Source: Propioniciclava flava
GTDB lineage: Bacteria; Actinomycetota; Actinomycetes; Propionibacteriales; Propionibacteriaceae
Assembly: GCF_004126535.1 (NCBI RefSeq)
Contig: NZ_PPCV01000004.1
Span: 1 to 64,000 of the forward strand
Direction: 5' to 3'
Length of the DNA stretch: 64,000 nt
In this document: one piece after another, positions 43,578-52,601 of the stretch
Layout of the letters: every line of letters begins with the position of its first letter
How positions within the stretch are numbered: position 1 is the stretch's first letter
Translations under genes and position numbers: made by a program
The notes under the pieces: model-generated
What the model saw: only the letters and a program-made list of their open reading frames with translations
What the model was told of the DNA's origin: nothing
Databases searched by the model: none

Positions 43578-44891
43578 ATGGAGCAGAAGCTGACCCGGGC
43601 GCAGCGCCTGGACCGACTGCCGTTCACGCGGCAGCACACCCGACTGCTGGTCGGGTCGGGGGTCGGGTGGGCGCTGGACGCCATGGATGTGGGCCTGATC
43701 TCGTTCGTGATGGCCGCCTTGGCGGTCTCGTGGAAGCTGGATCCCACGACGCTCAGCGTCATCGGGTCGATCGGGTTTGTCGGAATGGCGCTGGGGGCCA
43801 GCCTGGGCGGGCTGCTCGCCGACCGGGTGGGTCGTCGCCAGGTCTTCGCGCTGACGCTCCTGGTGTACGGCATCGCCACGGGAGCTTCCGCGCTGGCCGG
43901 ATCGGTCGCGGTGCTGATCGCGTTGCGCTTCCTGGTCGGGCTTGGTCTGGGTGCCGAACTGCCGGTGGCCTCCACCCTGGTGAGTGAGTTCGCCCCCCGT
44001 CAGATGCGCGGCCGCGTCGTGGTCGCGCTGGAGGCATTTTGGGCGGTGGGCTGGATCGGTGCGGCGCTGCTGGGCTACCTGCTGGTGCCGGCAAGCCCCG
44101 ACGGGTGGCGTTGGGCGCTCGCGGTGGGCATCGTGCCCACCCTGTACGCCGTGGTGGTCCGCTACGGGTTGCCTGAATCGGTGCGGTTCCTGGAGAGCAA
44201 GCGCCGGTTCGCCGAGGCGGAGGCGTCCGTGCGGCGCTTCGAGGATGCGGCAGGGGTGGCCCCGGTGCCCAGCCCGGACGAACCCCCCACCGTCACGGCG
44301 GGCACGGTGTCCATCTGGAGTCCGGCCTTGCGTGGTCGCACCGCCGCCTTGTGGGTGGTGTGGTTCTGCATCAACTTGTCCTACTACGGCGCCTTCATCT
44401 GGATCCCCAGCCTGCTGGTGGGGCGAGGCTTCCCTCTGGTGAAGAGCTTCGAGTTCACGCTCATCATCACGCTGGCGCAACTGCCCGGCTATGCGGCGGC
44501 CGCCTGGTTGATCGAGAAGTGGGGACGCCGCCCCACCTTGGCCACGTTCTTGGCTGGGTCGGCTGTCGCTGCGGTCGGTTTCGGCGTGGCGAACGCGGAG
44601 TGGTCCATCCTGCTGACGGGCTGCCTGCTGTCGTTCTTCAACCTGGGCGCCTGGGGTGCGCTGTACGCGGTGGGCCCTGAGTTGTACCCGACCACGCTGC
44701 GGGGCACCGGTGCCGGGGCGGCGGCCGCTTTCGGGCGCATCGCGTCCATCATTGCTCCCCTGGCGGTACCGGTGATGCTGGCGTCTGGGGGGTCGGGGCT
44801 GGTGTTTGGCGTCTTTGGTGCGGCGTTCGCGCTAGCCGCTGCGGCCGCGACGCGGCTGCCGGAGCGTCGAGGTACGGCGCTGGAATCCTGA
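43578..44891 (+). CDS. MFS transporter (sugar/aromatic acid:H+ symporter-like)
   Basis: This 437-residue, 12-helix carrier has the A-motif loop GGLLADRVGRRQVFAL between helices 2 and 3, plus LGLGLGAELPVASTLVSEFA and PELYPTTLRGTGAGAAAAFG, wording shared by the sugar porter and AAHS groups (as in niacin or benzoate carriers). The substrate is probably a small organic acid or sugar but cannot be named. The start ATG is next to a promoter-like box; an upstream in-frame start at 43482 overlaps the RelA/SpoT gene antisense and is rejected. Confidence 0.87.
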   Translation: MEQKLTRAQRLDRLPFTRQHTRLLVGSGVGWALDAMDVGLISFVMAALAVSWKLDPTTLSVIGSIGFVGMALGASLGGLLADRVGRRQVFALTLLVYGIATGASALAGSVAVLIALRFLVGLGLGAELPVASTLVSEFAPRQMRGRVVVALEAFWAVGWIGAALLGYLLVPASPDGWRWALAVGIVPTLYAVVVRYGLPESVRFLESKRRFAEAEASVRRFEDAAGVAPVPSPDEPPTVTAGTVSIWSPALRGRTAALWVVWFCINLSYYGAFIWIPSLLVGRGFPLVKSFEFTLIITLAQLPGYAAAAWLIEKWGRRPTLATFLAGSAVAAVGFGVANAEWSILLTGCLLSFFNLGAWGALYAVGPELYPTTLRGTGAGAAAAFGRIASIIAPLAVPVMLASGGSGLVFGVFGAAFALAAAAATRLPERRGTALES

Positions 44892-44906
44892 CCTGCCGCA
44901 GGGTGC

Positions 44907-44972
44907 GGCCCTCTCCCCACCGCCGGGGAGAGGGCCAGGGCCCGGGCGTCCGCAGCCAGTCAGACGCCCGGG
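44907..44972. terminator. Tandem hairpins between MFS and aztD genes
   Basis: Two adjacent stem-loops: GGCCCTCTCCCC with GGGGAGAGGGCC (44907-44936), and CCCGGGCGTC with GACGCCCGGG (44941-44972). They separate two convergent genes and probably terminate transcription from both sides. Confidence 0.75.
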
Positions 44973-44987
44973 GTCAGGGGCGGGCCG

Positions 44988-46298
44988 TCAGCCGTGGGCG
45001 TGATCGTGCTGGTCGGCCTCTTCTTCTGCGGTCATGCCGTTCACGACGGCGACCTCGATGGGTGTCGCACCCAGGGCGAGCGTGTGCGACACCGCGCGCG
45101 AGTGAAGATCGATGACCGTCACGCTGGAGGCTTGGGCGTCCGTCACGTAGGCGGTATCGCCGGCGACGGTGATCGAGGGCCCGGCTTCTTGCCAGTCCGC
45201 CTTCTCACTCCAGGGGCCGATGGCCGGGATGGACGCCTCGATCGCTCCCGATTCGGGGTTGATGATCTTCACGGCACCGTCGTAGGTGAGGACGAGCGCT
45301 TCGCCGTGGGGGCCGCGAGCCAGGGAGCGGAACCAGTACGAGGAGCCCAACTCGACCAGGGACAGCGCGTTGGTGCGCGTGTCCACGAGCGCGACCCGCG
45401 TCGGATGCTCCTGCTTGGCCTGGGCATCGGACTTGTAGTCGGTCAACACGATGGGCGAGACGGAGGATCCGGCGGCGTTTCCGGTCCGTGCGTACGCGTC
45501 GGGGGCCGACACCTTGTGGAAGGCGCCGTCGCGCCACACGACCGGACCATTGGTGCAGCCCAGCAGAACCGTGTCGCCGTCGGAGGTGCTTTGCGCGGTC
45601 GCTTCGCCATGGACGCCGGGGCAGTCGTCGGTGTGGGCGATGATCTGGTCGCCGCGCCGGACCTGCACCGTCGAGCGGGACTGCTCGGTGCCTTGGGTCA
45701 CGAGCACGGCATCGTCGCGCAGCGGTACCGCGACGCCGTGGTGGGGCGCGTCGGTCGACAGTTCCGTGCGCGGGGCGTCCGGGTCGGCCACCCACTCGGA
45801 GTCGACGATCGTGAGGGCGCCGGTGCCGTCGGAGAACAGGGCGGTGTGGGCGTTGTGCGCGACGACGTGTCCCGCGTGGGGTGCGGCGTACTCGGTGGCG
45901 GTCAAGCCGGGTGTGTACGTGTAGTGGTGCGCATGGTCGCCGTGGGGGCGGGAGCGCACCCCGGCGTCGTAGACCAGGAACCGGTCGCCGTCGGTGACGA
46001 CGACGTGGCGCCCGTCGCCAGCCTTGTTGAGCCGTAGGAAACCGGGGTGTGCGGTCTCCTGGACGACCTCCCCGGACGTGGCATCGATCAGCGTGAGGCC
46101 GTTGTCGTGCGAGAAGAGCAGCCGGGTTGTTTGGCTGCGTCCTTCGCGGGAGTTTCCGCCGACGTGGGTGGCGGGGTCTGGTGTCGGGGTTGGGGTGCCT
46201 GCGGAGGGTGCGGGGGCCGCGCAGGCGCTGAGGAGGAGGGTTGCGGCGGCGAGACCGATGGCGGGACGGAAGGGAATGGGTGTTCGGCGTGGCGTCAT
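44988..46298 (-). CDS. aztD: Secreted beta-propeller zinc-binding protein (AztD-like)
   Basis: This 436-residue lipoprotein has a signal peptide and lipobox (LLLSACAAPA), then a repeated beta-propeller-like sequence (LIDATSGEVVQETAHPGFLR, VVVTDGDRFLVYDAG, VALVDTRTNALSLVELG, YVTDAQASSVTVIDLHS). His-rich stretches RPHGDHAHHYTYTPG and DQHDHAHG at the C-terminus look metal-binding. AztD proteins pass zinc to the AztC binding protein, and a Zur-like site upstream supports this. It is unlinked from aztCBA here, separated by about 5 kb. The ATG at 46298 was chosen because it begins the signal peptide. Confidence 0.78.
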   Translation of the reverse strand: MTPRRTPIPFRPAIGLAAATLLLSACAAPAPSAGTPTPTPDPATHVGGNSREGRSQTTRLLFSHDNGLTLIDATSGEVVQETAHPGFLRLNKAGDGRHVVVTDGDRFLVYDAGVRSRPHGDHAHHYTYTPGLTATEYAAPHAGHVVAHNAHTALFSDGTGALTIVDSEWVADPDAPRTELSTDAPHHGVAVPLRDDAVLVTQGTEQSRSTVQVRRGDQIIAHTDDCPGVHGEATAQSTSDGDTVLLGCTNGPVVWRDGAFHKVSAPDAYARTGNAAGSSVSPIVLTDYKSDAQAKQEHPTRVALVDTRTNALSLVELGSSYWFRSLARGPHGEALVLTYDGAVKIINPESGAIEASIPAIGPWSEKADWQEAGPSITVAGDTAYVTDAQASSVTVIDLHSRAVSHTLALGATPIEVAVVNGMTAEEEADQHDHAHG

Positions 46299-46317
46299 GC
46301 CACTAGTCAACACATAA

Positions 46318-46332
46318 TGAGAATCAATATCA
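46318..46332. promoter_or_regulatory. Zur-like operator upstream of aztD
   Basis: TGAGAATCAATATCA matches the TGA-AAT-TCA pattern of Zur boxes and shares its first seven bases with the aztC site. It lies about 20 bases before the aztD start codon, at the same position relative to the gene as in aztC. Confidence 0.6.
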
Positions 46333-46466
46333 AATGCGGGAGGGTCGCGTCCCCGGGACGACGAGGCGTGGCATCCGCCGGGCAACAGCGCGCTTTGGCG
46401 TGAGGGTGTGCTCTACCCTGACCTCGTACCCTGTCCGCACCCATGTGCAACGAACGAGGAGTGTTG

Positions 46467-48533
46467 ATGACCGCATTCACCTGGACCCAGCAGGACCAAC
46501 GCGCGGTGGATACCGCGCGGGTACTCGCCGCCGACGCGGTCGAGAAGGTGGGCAACGGCCACCCCGGGACGGCCATCTCGCTGGCCCCCCTGGCATACCT
46601 GCTGTACCAGAAGGTGATGACGCTCGACCCGGCCGAGCCGCGCTGGCTGGGGCGCGACCGCTTCGTGCTGTCGGCCGGTCACGCCTCGATCCTGCAGTAC
46701 AACCAGCTCTTCCTGGCCGGTTTCGGGCTGGAACTGTCCGACATTGAGGCATTGCGCACCTGGGGTTCGGCCACCCCCGGCCACCCGGAGTTCGGCCACA
46801 CCGCGGGAGTTGAGGCCACCACGGGCCCCCTCGGTGCGGGCGTCGCCAACGCCGTCGGGTTTGCCATGTCCGCGCGTCACAGCCGCGAGCTCTACGACCC
46901 GACCGCAGCCCCGGGCACCTCGGTGTTCGACCACTACGTCTACTGCATCGCCGGGGACGGCTGCATGCAGGAGGGTGTCTCCGGCGAGGCCTCGTCCCTG
47001 GCGGCAACCCAGGAACTCGGCAACCTGATCCTGTTCTACGACGACAACCGCATCTCGATCGAAGGCGACACCAAGATCGCCTTCTCCGAAGACGTCGAGG
47101 CCCGTTACACCGCCTACGGCTGGCACGTGCAGCACGTCGACTTCACCAACGGCTTCACGACCTACGAAGAGAAGGTCGCCGAACTGTACGCCGCCGTCGA
47201 GGCCGCCAAGGCCGTGACCGACCGTCCGTCCTTCATCAAGGTGACCACCGTCATCGGCTGGCCGCTGCCGAACAAGGCCGGGGACCACAGCGTCCACGGC
47301 TCCAAGCTCGGCGGCGCCGAGATCACCGCGCTGAAGCAGGAACTCGGGTTCCCCGACGTTCCGTTCGGTATCGAGAATGACATCGTCGCCTACACCCGGG
47401 CCAACGCCGCCGAGCGGGCCAAGGCCGCCCACGCCGAGTGGGATCCCCGCTTCGAGGCGTGGCGAGCAGCCAACCCCGAGCAGGCAGCCCTGCTGGATCG
47501 CGTTGTGAGCAAGCATGCCCCCGCCGACCTGATCGGCCAGCTCCCCGTCTTCGAGGCGGGCTCCATGGCGACGCGCGCGGCGTCCGGCAAGGTCCTCGGG
47601 GCCCTGGCGACGGCGGTTCCGGAACTGTGGGGTGGGTCTGCTGACCTGGCCGGGTCGAACAACACGACGATGTCCGGGGTCGCTTCGTTCCTGCCCGCCG
47701 ATCGCTCCAGCGAGAGCTTCGAGGGTGCCCCCGGTGGCCGGACGCTGCACTTCGGCATCCGTGAACACGCCATGGGCAACATCATGAACGCGATCTCGAT
47801 GGACGGCCTCAGCCGTGTGTACGGCGGCACCTTCTTGGTGTTCTCCGACTACATGCGCACCACCCCGCGTCTGGCGGCGCTGTCCCACGTCCCGACCACG
47901 TTCGTGTGGACGCACGACTCCATCGGCGTCGGCGAAGACGGCCCCACCCACCAGCCGGTGGAGCAGGTGATGAGCCTGCGGCTCATGCCTGGTCTCGACG
48001 TGGTCCGCCCCGGCGATGCCAACGAGGTCGCCCAGGCCTGGGCCCGGATCCTCAACGACTGGGATCGCCCCGCCGCGCTGATCTTGTCCCGGCAGAATGT
48101 GACCACCTACGAGCGGTCGGCGGAATCCGGCTTTGCCGCCGCCGACGGGGTTGCGCGGGGTGGCTACATCCTCAAGGAGGCCTCTGCCGCACCGAAGGTC
48201 GTCCTGGTCGGGACGGGCTCCGAGGTCGAGATCGCGGTCGCGGCCGCGGAGAAGCTCGAAGCCCAGGGTGTCCCCGCCCGGGTCGTCTCGCTCCCGTGCG
48301 TCGAGTGGTTCCAGGCCGAGGACGCCGCCTACCAGGAGGAGATCCTGCCTGCGGGGCTGCCGAAGGTCGTCGTTGAGGCGGGTGTCACGGTGGGCTGGAA
48401 GGATCTGCTGGGGGCCAACACCGAGGCGATCGGTGTCGACCAGTTCGGCGCCTCGGCCGCGGGACCGACGATCTTCGAGAAGTACGGGGTCACTGCGGAC
48501 GCGGTGGTCGCGAAGGCCACGGCGCTCATCTGA
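46467..48533 (+). CDS. tkt: Transketolase
   Basis: This 688-residue thiamine-diphosphate enzyme of the pentose phosphate pathway has the N-terminal substrate motif VGNGHPGTAISLAPLAYLL, cofactor motif GDGCMQEGVSGEASS with metal ligand YDDNRISIEG, and catalytic/pyrimidine-domain motif FGIREHAMGNIMNAI, with HDSIGVGEDGPTHQP in the second domain. Length and order are complete. The ATG at 46467 follows a GAGGAG ribosome site at suitable spacing. It is monocistronic, with a strong terminator directly downstream and aztD divergent. Confidence 0.95.
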   Translation: MTAFTWTQQDQRAVDTARVLAADAVEKVGNGHPGTAISLAPLAYLLYQKVMTLDPAEPRWLGRDRFVLSAGHASILQYNQLFLAGFGLELSDIEALRTWGSATPGHPEFGHTAGVEATTGPLGAGVANAVGFAMSARHSRELYDPTAAPGTSVFDHYVYCIAGDGCMQEGVSGEASSLAATQELGNLILFYDDNRISIEGDTKIAFSEDVEARYTAYGWHVQHVDFTNGFTTYEEKVAELYAAVEAAKAVTDRPSFIKVTTVIGWPLPNKAGDHSVHGSKLGGAEITALKQELGFPDVPFGIENDIVAYTRANAAERAKAAHAEWDPRFEAWRAANPEQAALLDRVVSKHAPADLIGQLPVFEAGSMATRAASGKVLGALATAVPELWGGSADLAGSNNTTMSGVASFLPADRSSESFEGAPGGRTLHFGIREHAMGNIMNAISMDGLSRVYGGTFLVFSDYMRTTPRLAALSHVPTTFVWTHDSIGVGEDGPTHQPVEQVMSLRLMPGLDVVRPGDANEVAQAWARILNDWDRPAALILSRQNVTTYERSAESGFAAADGVARGGYILKEASAAPKVVLVGTGSEVEIAVAAAEKLEAQGVPARVVSLPCVEWFQAEDAAYQEEILPAGLPKVVVEAGVTVGWKDLLGANTEAIGVDQFGASAAGPTIFEKYGVTADAVVAKATALI

Positions 48534-48556
48534 GCAGCCACGCCGCTCGTCTCCAC

Positions 48557-48600
48557 AAACGGTCGGTGCCCCGCCCATCAGGGCGGGGCACCGACCGTTT
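48557..48600 (+). terminator. Rho-independent terminator of tkt
   Basis: A perfect 20-bp stem (left arm 48557-48576, right arm 48581-48600) with a four-base ATCA loop, ending in TTT on the plus strand, about 25 bases past the tkt stop. Confidence 0.9.
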
Positions 48601-48708
48601 CCTCACAGCCTGATCACGGTGTTCCGGCCCCCCGTGGCGGCTGCGGTGACTCTGCGCGAGGAACACCTACGATGGAGCGACCGTAGTGATCAGGACGCAG
48701 GAGAACCC

Positions 48709-50472
48709 ATGGCCGATTCAATGAGCGCGGACCCTCGCGGCGGGCGGCGTCCGCGGCGCGGCCTGGTCGTGGGTGGCGTCCTCGCCACGGTAGCGGTGCT
48801 CGCCGGAGTGAGCTACGGGGTCGCCTACGCCGTGTCGGGGAACACGCTGGCCCCCAAAACCAGCATCGCCGGGGTCGACGTGGGCGGCCTGACGCCCGCC
48901 GAAGCGCAAGCGAAGCTGACGGCCGACCTCACGCAGCGCTCCAGTGAGCCGATCACGGTGACCGCAGCCGATCAGAGCACGACGCGCACCCCGGCCGAAC
49001 TCGGTCTGGCCGTGGACTATGCCGCCTCAGTGCAGGCGGCGGGGGGCGCCAAGTCGTTCGATCCGCGCATCATCTGGGACAACCTGACCGGGGGCTCCGC
49101 GCGTCCGGCTGTGGTGACCGTGGACCAGGGGGCCGCCGAGGCTGCGCTGAGTGAATTGGCGACAGCAGCACACACCGACCCGGTCAACGCCGAGTTGGCC
49201 GTCGTGGACGGCAAACCCACGGTGAGCAACGCGAGTGCTGGTCGAAGCCTGGACGTCGCGGGGGCCATCACCGCGCTCCAGCACGGTTTCCTCACCTCGA
49301 CGCGGATCGAGGCCCCCCTCAGCGCCGCCGATCCCGACATCACCACCGAGGAAGCCAACGAGGCACTCGCCACTGTCGCGCAGCCGGCCCTCTCTGGCCC
49401 CGTGACGATCTCGATCGGTGACAAGACGCTCGATGTATCGGCCCAGACCATCGGGTCGGCGTTGACCTTCCAGGCCGCCGACGGCAAGCTCACCCCGCAG
49501 GTGAACCCCACCACGCTGCTCAAGGCGTCCGAGGAGCGATTGGACCAACTGGGCATGACGGAGCCGAAGGACGCGAGCTTCACCTTCGCCGATGGGCGAC
49601 CCAAGGTGGTGCCATCCCAGGACGGAAACGGTGTGTCGGCGGACGCGCTGGCGGCTGCCGTGACGTCGACGATGACGAAGACCACCGATCGTGTCACGTC
49701 GGTCGAGGCGGGCCCGCTCAAGGCTTCGTTCACGACCGAGGACGCCGAGAAGCTCGGGATCAAAGAGGTGACGGGCGAGTTCACCACGAACTTCCCCGCC
49801 ACGGCCTACCGGGTCAACAACATCGGAAAGTCCGCAGGCCTCGTGAACGGGGTGCTGGTGAAGCCTGGTGAGACGTTCTCGATGAACAAGCTCCTCGGCC
49901 CCCGCACCTTGGCCCAAGGCTGGATGGCCGGGGGTGCGATCGACGGGGGCAAGGTGGTTGAGCGGATGGGTGGCGGCATCTCCCAGACGACCACGACGAC
50001 GTTCAACGCGATCTTCTTCGCCGGGCTGCAAGACGTGTATCACAAGCCCCACTCCCTGTACTTCAGCCGCTACCCGATGGGCCGCGAGGCGACCCTGGAT
50101 TACGTCTCGGTGGACATGAAGTTCAAGAACAACACCGACTACGGCGTCCTCATGCAGGCCTACACCAACAACCCGAAGGTGGGCGGCCAGGGCACGGTGA
50201 CCGTCAAGGTGTGGTCCACCAAGTCTTATGACGAGATCAAGGCGTCCGACCCGGTGCAAAGCGACTTCCGTTCGCCCGGTCCCGCCGTTCAAAGCGACGC
50301 GGCCGTGTGCAGCCCGCAAAGTGCGATGCAGGGCTTCCGCGTCGACTACAACCGTCTGTTCTACAAGGGCGGACAGGTCGTCAAGACCGAGCCCTTCACC
50401 TGGACGTACAACACGCTGCAAGCGGTCACTTGCACCAACCCCGACGCGCGCGCCGACCGCATCGAACGCTAG
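48709..50472 (+). CDS. VanW family protein with peptidoglycan-binding-like domains
   Basis: This 587-residue protein has one N-terminal membrane anchor (LVVGGVLATVAVLAGVSYGV) and a large outer part. Two PG-binding-4 repeats (about residues 40-350) precede a VanW domain (about 360-500): TGEFTTNFPATAYRVNNI, LVKPGETFSMNKLLGPRT, and GGGISQTTTTTFNAIFFAGL. A Cys pair (AAVCSPQ and AVTCTNP) near the C-terminus may form a disulfide. The family occurs near peptidoglycan and vancomycin-resistance genes but has no proven reaction. The ATG at 48709 has a CAGGAGA ribosome site. Confidence 0.88.
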   Translation: MADSMSADPRGGRRPRRGLVVGGVLATVAVLAGVSYGVAYAVSGNTLAPKTSIAGVDVGGLTPAEAQAKLTADLTQRSSEPITVTAADQSTTRTPAELGLAVDYAASVQAAGGAKSFDPRIIWDNLTGGSARPAVVTVDQGAAEAALSELATAAHTDPVNAELAVVDGKPTVSNASAGRSLDVAGAITALQHGFLTSTRIEAPLSAADPDITTEEANEALATVAQPALSGPVTISIGDKTLDVSAQTIGSALTFQAADGKLTPQVNPTTLLKASEERLDQLGMTEPKDASFTFADGRPKVVPSQDGNGVSADALAAAVTSTMTKTTDRVTSVEAGPLKASFTTEDAEKLGIKEVTGEFTTNFPATAYRVNNIGKSAGLVNGVLVKPGETFSMNKLLGPRTLAQGWMAGGAIDGGKVVERMGGGISQTTTTTFNAIFFAGLQDVYHKPHSLYFSRYPMGREATLDYVSVDMKFKNNTDYGVLMQAYTNNPKVGGQGTVTVKVWSTKSYDEIKASDPVQSDFRSPGPAVQSDAAVCSPQSAMQGFRVDYNRLFYKGGQVVKTEPFTWTYNTLQAVTCTNPDARADRIER

Positions 50473-51053
50473 GCCGCAGCTCCGTCCAGCGAGGTGAACC
50501 CGGCGGCGAGGAGGGCCTGCGCCACAGCGTGTGATGCCTCGTCGTCGGGCACCCGCACCTGCACGCTGCGTGCACCCATGCGGGTGGCCCACCAGGCTGC
50601 TGCGCGCCAGACGGTGACGTCGCCGCCGGGCACGGTCACCCACTCGCCCTCCATGCGCGCCGTGACGGCCCCGAACGAGGCGGTGGGCCCCCAAGCCGGG
50701 ACGGACGCTGGGGGCGTTTGCCCGGCCAACAGATCGGTGATGCGCGTGACCCACGGGGCGCCGGGGGCCTGTGCACGATCGGCGAGGGCGTCGAGAAGGT
50801 CGCGAGGGGTCGCCTGAGGGCGGCGTCCGCGCGCAAGGGGGACCCGGCGCAGCGCCGCCACTTCGCGGCGTCGCCCCTCGTGGGCCTCGCCGTGACGGTC
50901 GAGCACGGTGAGGAGATCATCAGTGAGGTCGGTCACGAAGCCGAGGACCTCCGTGGGCTGGCCGTCGACGGGGGTGAGGAGGACGCTGACGCGCTCACCA
51001 ACGACCAGGGGCGGCACAAGGCCCGCAACCGGATCGGTGTCTCCCTGTTGCAT
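50469..51053 (-). CDS. Protein with Rv0428c-like SH3-type N-terminal domain
   Basis: This 194-residue soluble protein has N-terminal residues about 18-75 (VVGERVSVLLTPVDGQPTEV, then LGFVTDLTDDLLTVLDRHGE) resembling the small beta-barrel domain preceding the acetyltransferase domain of actinobacterial Rv0428c-type GNAT proteins. The remainder keeps GARSVQVRVPDDEASHAVAQ, reminiscent of one GNAT segment, but a full acetyl-CoA site is not evident. The ATG follows GGAGGAA. It converges with the VanW gene (stops overlap) and is divergent from fdxA. Function unknown. Confidence 0.6.
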   Translation of the reverse strand: MQQGDTDPVAGLVPPLVVGERVSVLLTPVDGQPTEVLGFVTDLTDDLLTVLDRHGEAHEGRRREVAALRRVPLARGRRPQATPRDLLDALADRAQAPGAPWVTRITDLLAGQTPPASVPAWGPTASFGAVTARMEGEWVTVPGGDVTVWRAAAWWATRMGARSVQVRVPDDEASHAVAQALLAAGFTSLDGAAA

Positions 51054-51130
51054 GGTTCCTCCCGAAGCGAGTTGTAGAGTGATCCTGTCTTGTCTGACCG
51101 GCCCGTCACTAATCTAGGGGAGCAGTTTTC

Positions 51131-51451
51131 ATGACCTACGTGATCACGTCACCGTGCGTCGACGTCAAGGATCTCGCGTGCGTGGAGGAGTGTCCGGTCG
51201 ACTGCATCTACGAGGGCAATCGGATGCTCTACATCCAGCCCGACGAGTGCGTGGATTGTGGCGCGTGCGAGCCGGTGTGCCCGGTGGAGGCCATCTACTA
51301 CGAAGATGACGTCCCCGCCGACCAGGCCGAGTACTACGACATCAACGTGAAGTTCTTCGACACGATCGGTTCTCCGGGCGGCGCCGCCCGCATGGGCAAG
51401 ATCGACGGGGATCACCCGACCGTCGCCGCGCTGCCCCCGCAGGGAGAGTGA
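51131..51451 (+). CDS. fdxA: 7Fe ferredoxin
   Basis: This 106-residue electron carrier of the actinobacterial FdxA/FdxC type has two cluster sites: C8 with C16 and C20 of the 3Fe-4S region (CVDVKDLACVEECPVDCIYE), and ECVDCGACEPVCPVEAIYYE for the 4Fe-4S cluster. The C-terminal tail is typical (FFDTIGSPGGAARMGKI). Its stop overlaps the GTG of dapC (GTGA), the fdxA-dapC arrangement also found in mycobacteria. It probably serves as a general low-potential donor. Confidence 0.93.
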   Translation: MTYVITSPCVDVKDLACVEECPVDCIYEGNRMLYIQPDECVDCGACEPVCPVEAIYYEDDVPADQAEYYDINVKFFDTIGSPGGAARMGKIDGDHPTVAALPPQGE

Positions 51452-52548
51452 CTTCGCCGCAGTCGGAGCGCCTACCCGACTTTCCCTGGGACACCATCGC
51501 TGGGGCGAAGGCGCGCGCCCAAGCTCACCCGGACGGGTTGTGTGACCTGTCGGTGGGCACTCCGGTCGATCCGGTTCCTGAGGCCGCGCAGCGTGTGCTG
51601 GCCGAGTCGGCGTCCGCCTGGGCGGGATACCCCACGGTGTGGGGCACCCCCGGGCTTCGGGCCGCGATCCGTGGTTATGCCTCCTCGCGGTGGAACGCCT
51701 CGGGGCTGAGCGACGCCCACGTCTTGCCGGTGGTGGGCACGAAGGAACTCGTCGCGTCCCTGCCGCTGCAACTCGGGGTCGGCCCCGGGAGCACCGTCGT
51801 GATCCCGACGACCGCCTATCCGACGTATGAGGTCGGCGCGCTGATTGCGGGAGCCACCGTGCTGGCCACCGACGACCCGGCCGAGGCTGCTGCTGCCCAT
51901 CCCCCCCTCATCTGGATCAACTCGCCGGCGAACCCGCACGGCGCCATCTTGTCCGCGGACGCGATGCGCGCCTGGGTGGAGGCCGCTCGCTCAGTCGGAG
52001 CAGTGCTGGCTTCCGACGAGTGCTACGGCGAATTCGGTTGGGAGGCCGAACCGGTTTCCGTGCTGGATCCGGCGATCAACGGCGGCAGCCTGGAGGGCCT
52101 CATCGCGGCGTTCTCGCTGTCCAAGCGCAGCAACGTCGCGGGCTATCGCGCAGGCTTCCTCGTCGGGGACGCCCCGCTGATCGGGGAACTCCTCGCCGTC
52201 CGCAAACACATGGGCCTCATTGTCCCGGGGCCTGTGCAAGCGGTCATGGAGACCATGCTGGGCGACGAGGACCATGTCTCGGTGCAGCGTGAGCGTTATC
52301 TGGCGCGTCGCGCGATCCTCAAGCCCGCCTTGGAGGCCGCGGGCTTCCGGATTGATGCCTCGCAGGGGTCGCTCTATCTGTGGGCGACCCGCGGCGAAGA
52401 CTGCCGCATCACCGTCGATTGGCTGGCCGAGCGCGGCATCCTGGCCGCCCCCGGCGACTTCTACGGAGAGGCGGGTCGCCAGCATGTCAGGATCGCGCTG
52501 ACGGCCACCGACGAACGCATCGCTGCCGCGGCATCCCGCCTGGCCTAA
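51448..52548 (+). CDS. dapC: Succinyldiaminopimelate aminotransferase
   Basis: This 366-residue PLP-dependent fold type I aminotransferase has the Schiff-base lysine in AAFSLSKRSNVAGYRAGFLV, the PLP-phosphate and Asp region VLASDECYGEFGW and the NSPANPHGAIL motif. DapC transfers the amino group to N-succinyl-2-amino-6-ketopimelate in lysine and diaminopimelate synthesis. The GTG start overlaps the fdxA stop. dapD and dapE lie within 5 kb, so three succinylase-branch enzymes are clustered. Confidence 0.92.
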   Translation: MTSPQSERLPDFPWDTIAGAKARAQAHPDGLCDLSVGTPVDPVPEAAQRVLAESASAWAGYPTVWGTPGLRAAIRGYASSRWNASGLSDAHVLPVVGTKELVASLPLQLGVGPGSTVVIPTTAYPTYEVGALIAGATVLATDDPAEAAAAHPPLIWINSPANPHGAILSADAMRAWVEAARSVGAVLASDECYGEFGWEAEPVSVLDPAINGGSLEGLIAAFSLSKRSNVAGYRAGFLVGDAPLIGELLAVRKHMGLIVPGPVQAVMETMLGDEDHVSVQRERYLARRAILKPALEAAGFRIDASQGSLYLWATRGEDCRITVDWLAERGILAAPGDFYGEAGRQHVRIALTATDERIAAAASRLA

Positions 52549-52601
52549 GCCGCGTCACACGCGCCCACCCGGGGCGGGCAAGCCCGACGCGGGGCCGACC
52601 G

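Noticed and set aside
46413-48578. A 721-codon minus-strand frame opposite transketolase
   Set aside because: Antisense shadow of a conserved gene with no recognisable domains.
49027-50754. A 575-codon minus-strand frame opposite the VanW protein
   Set aside because: His/Arg-rich shadow; the plus-strand VanW gene is well supported.
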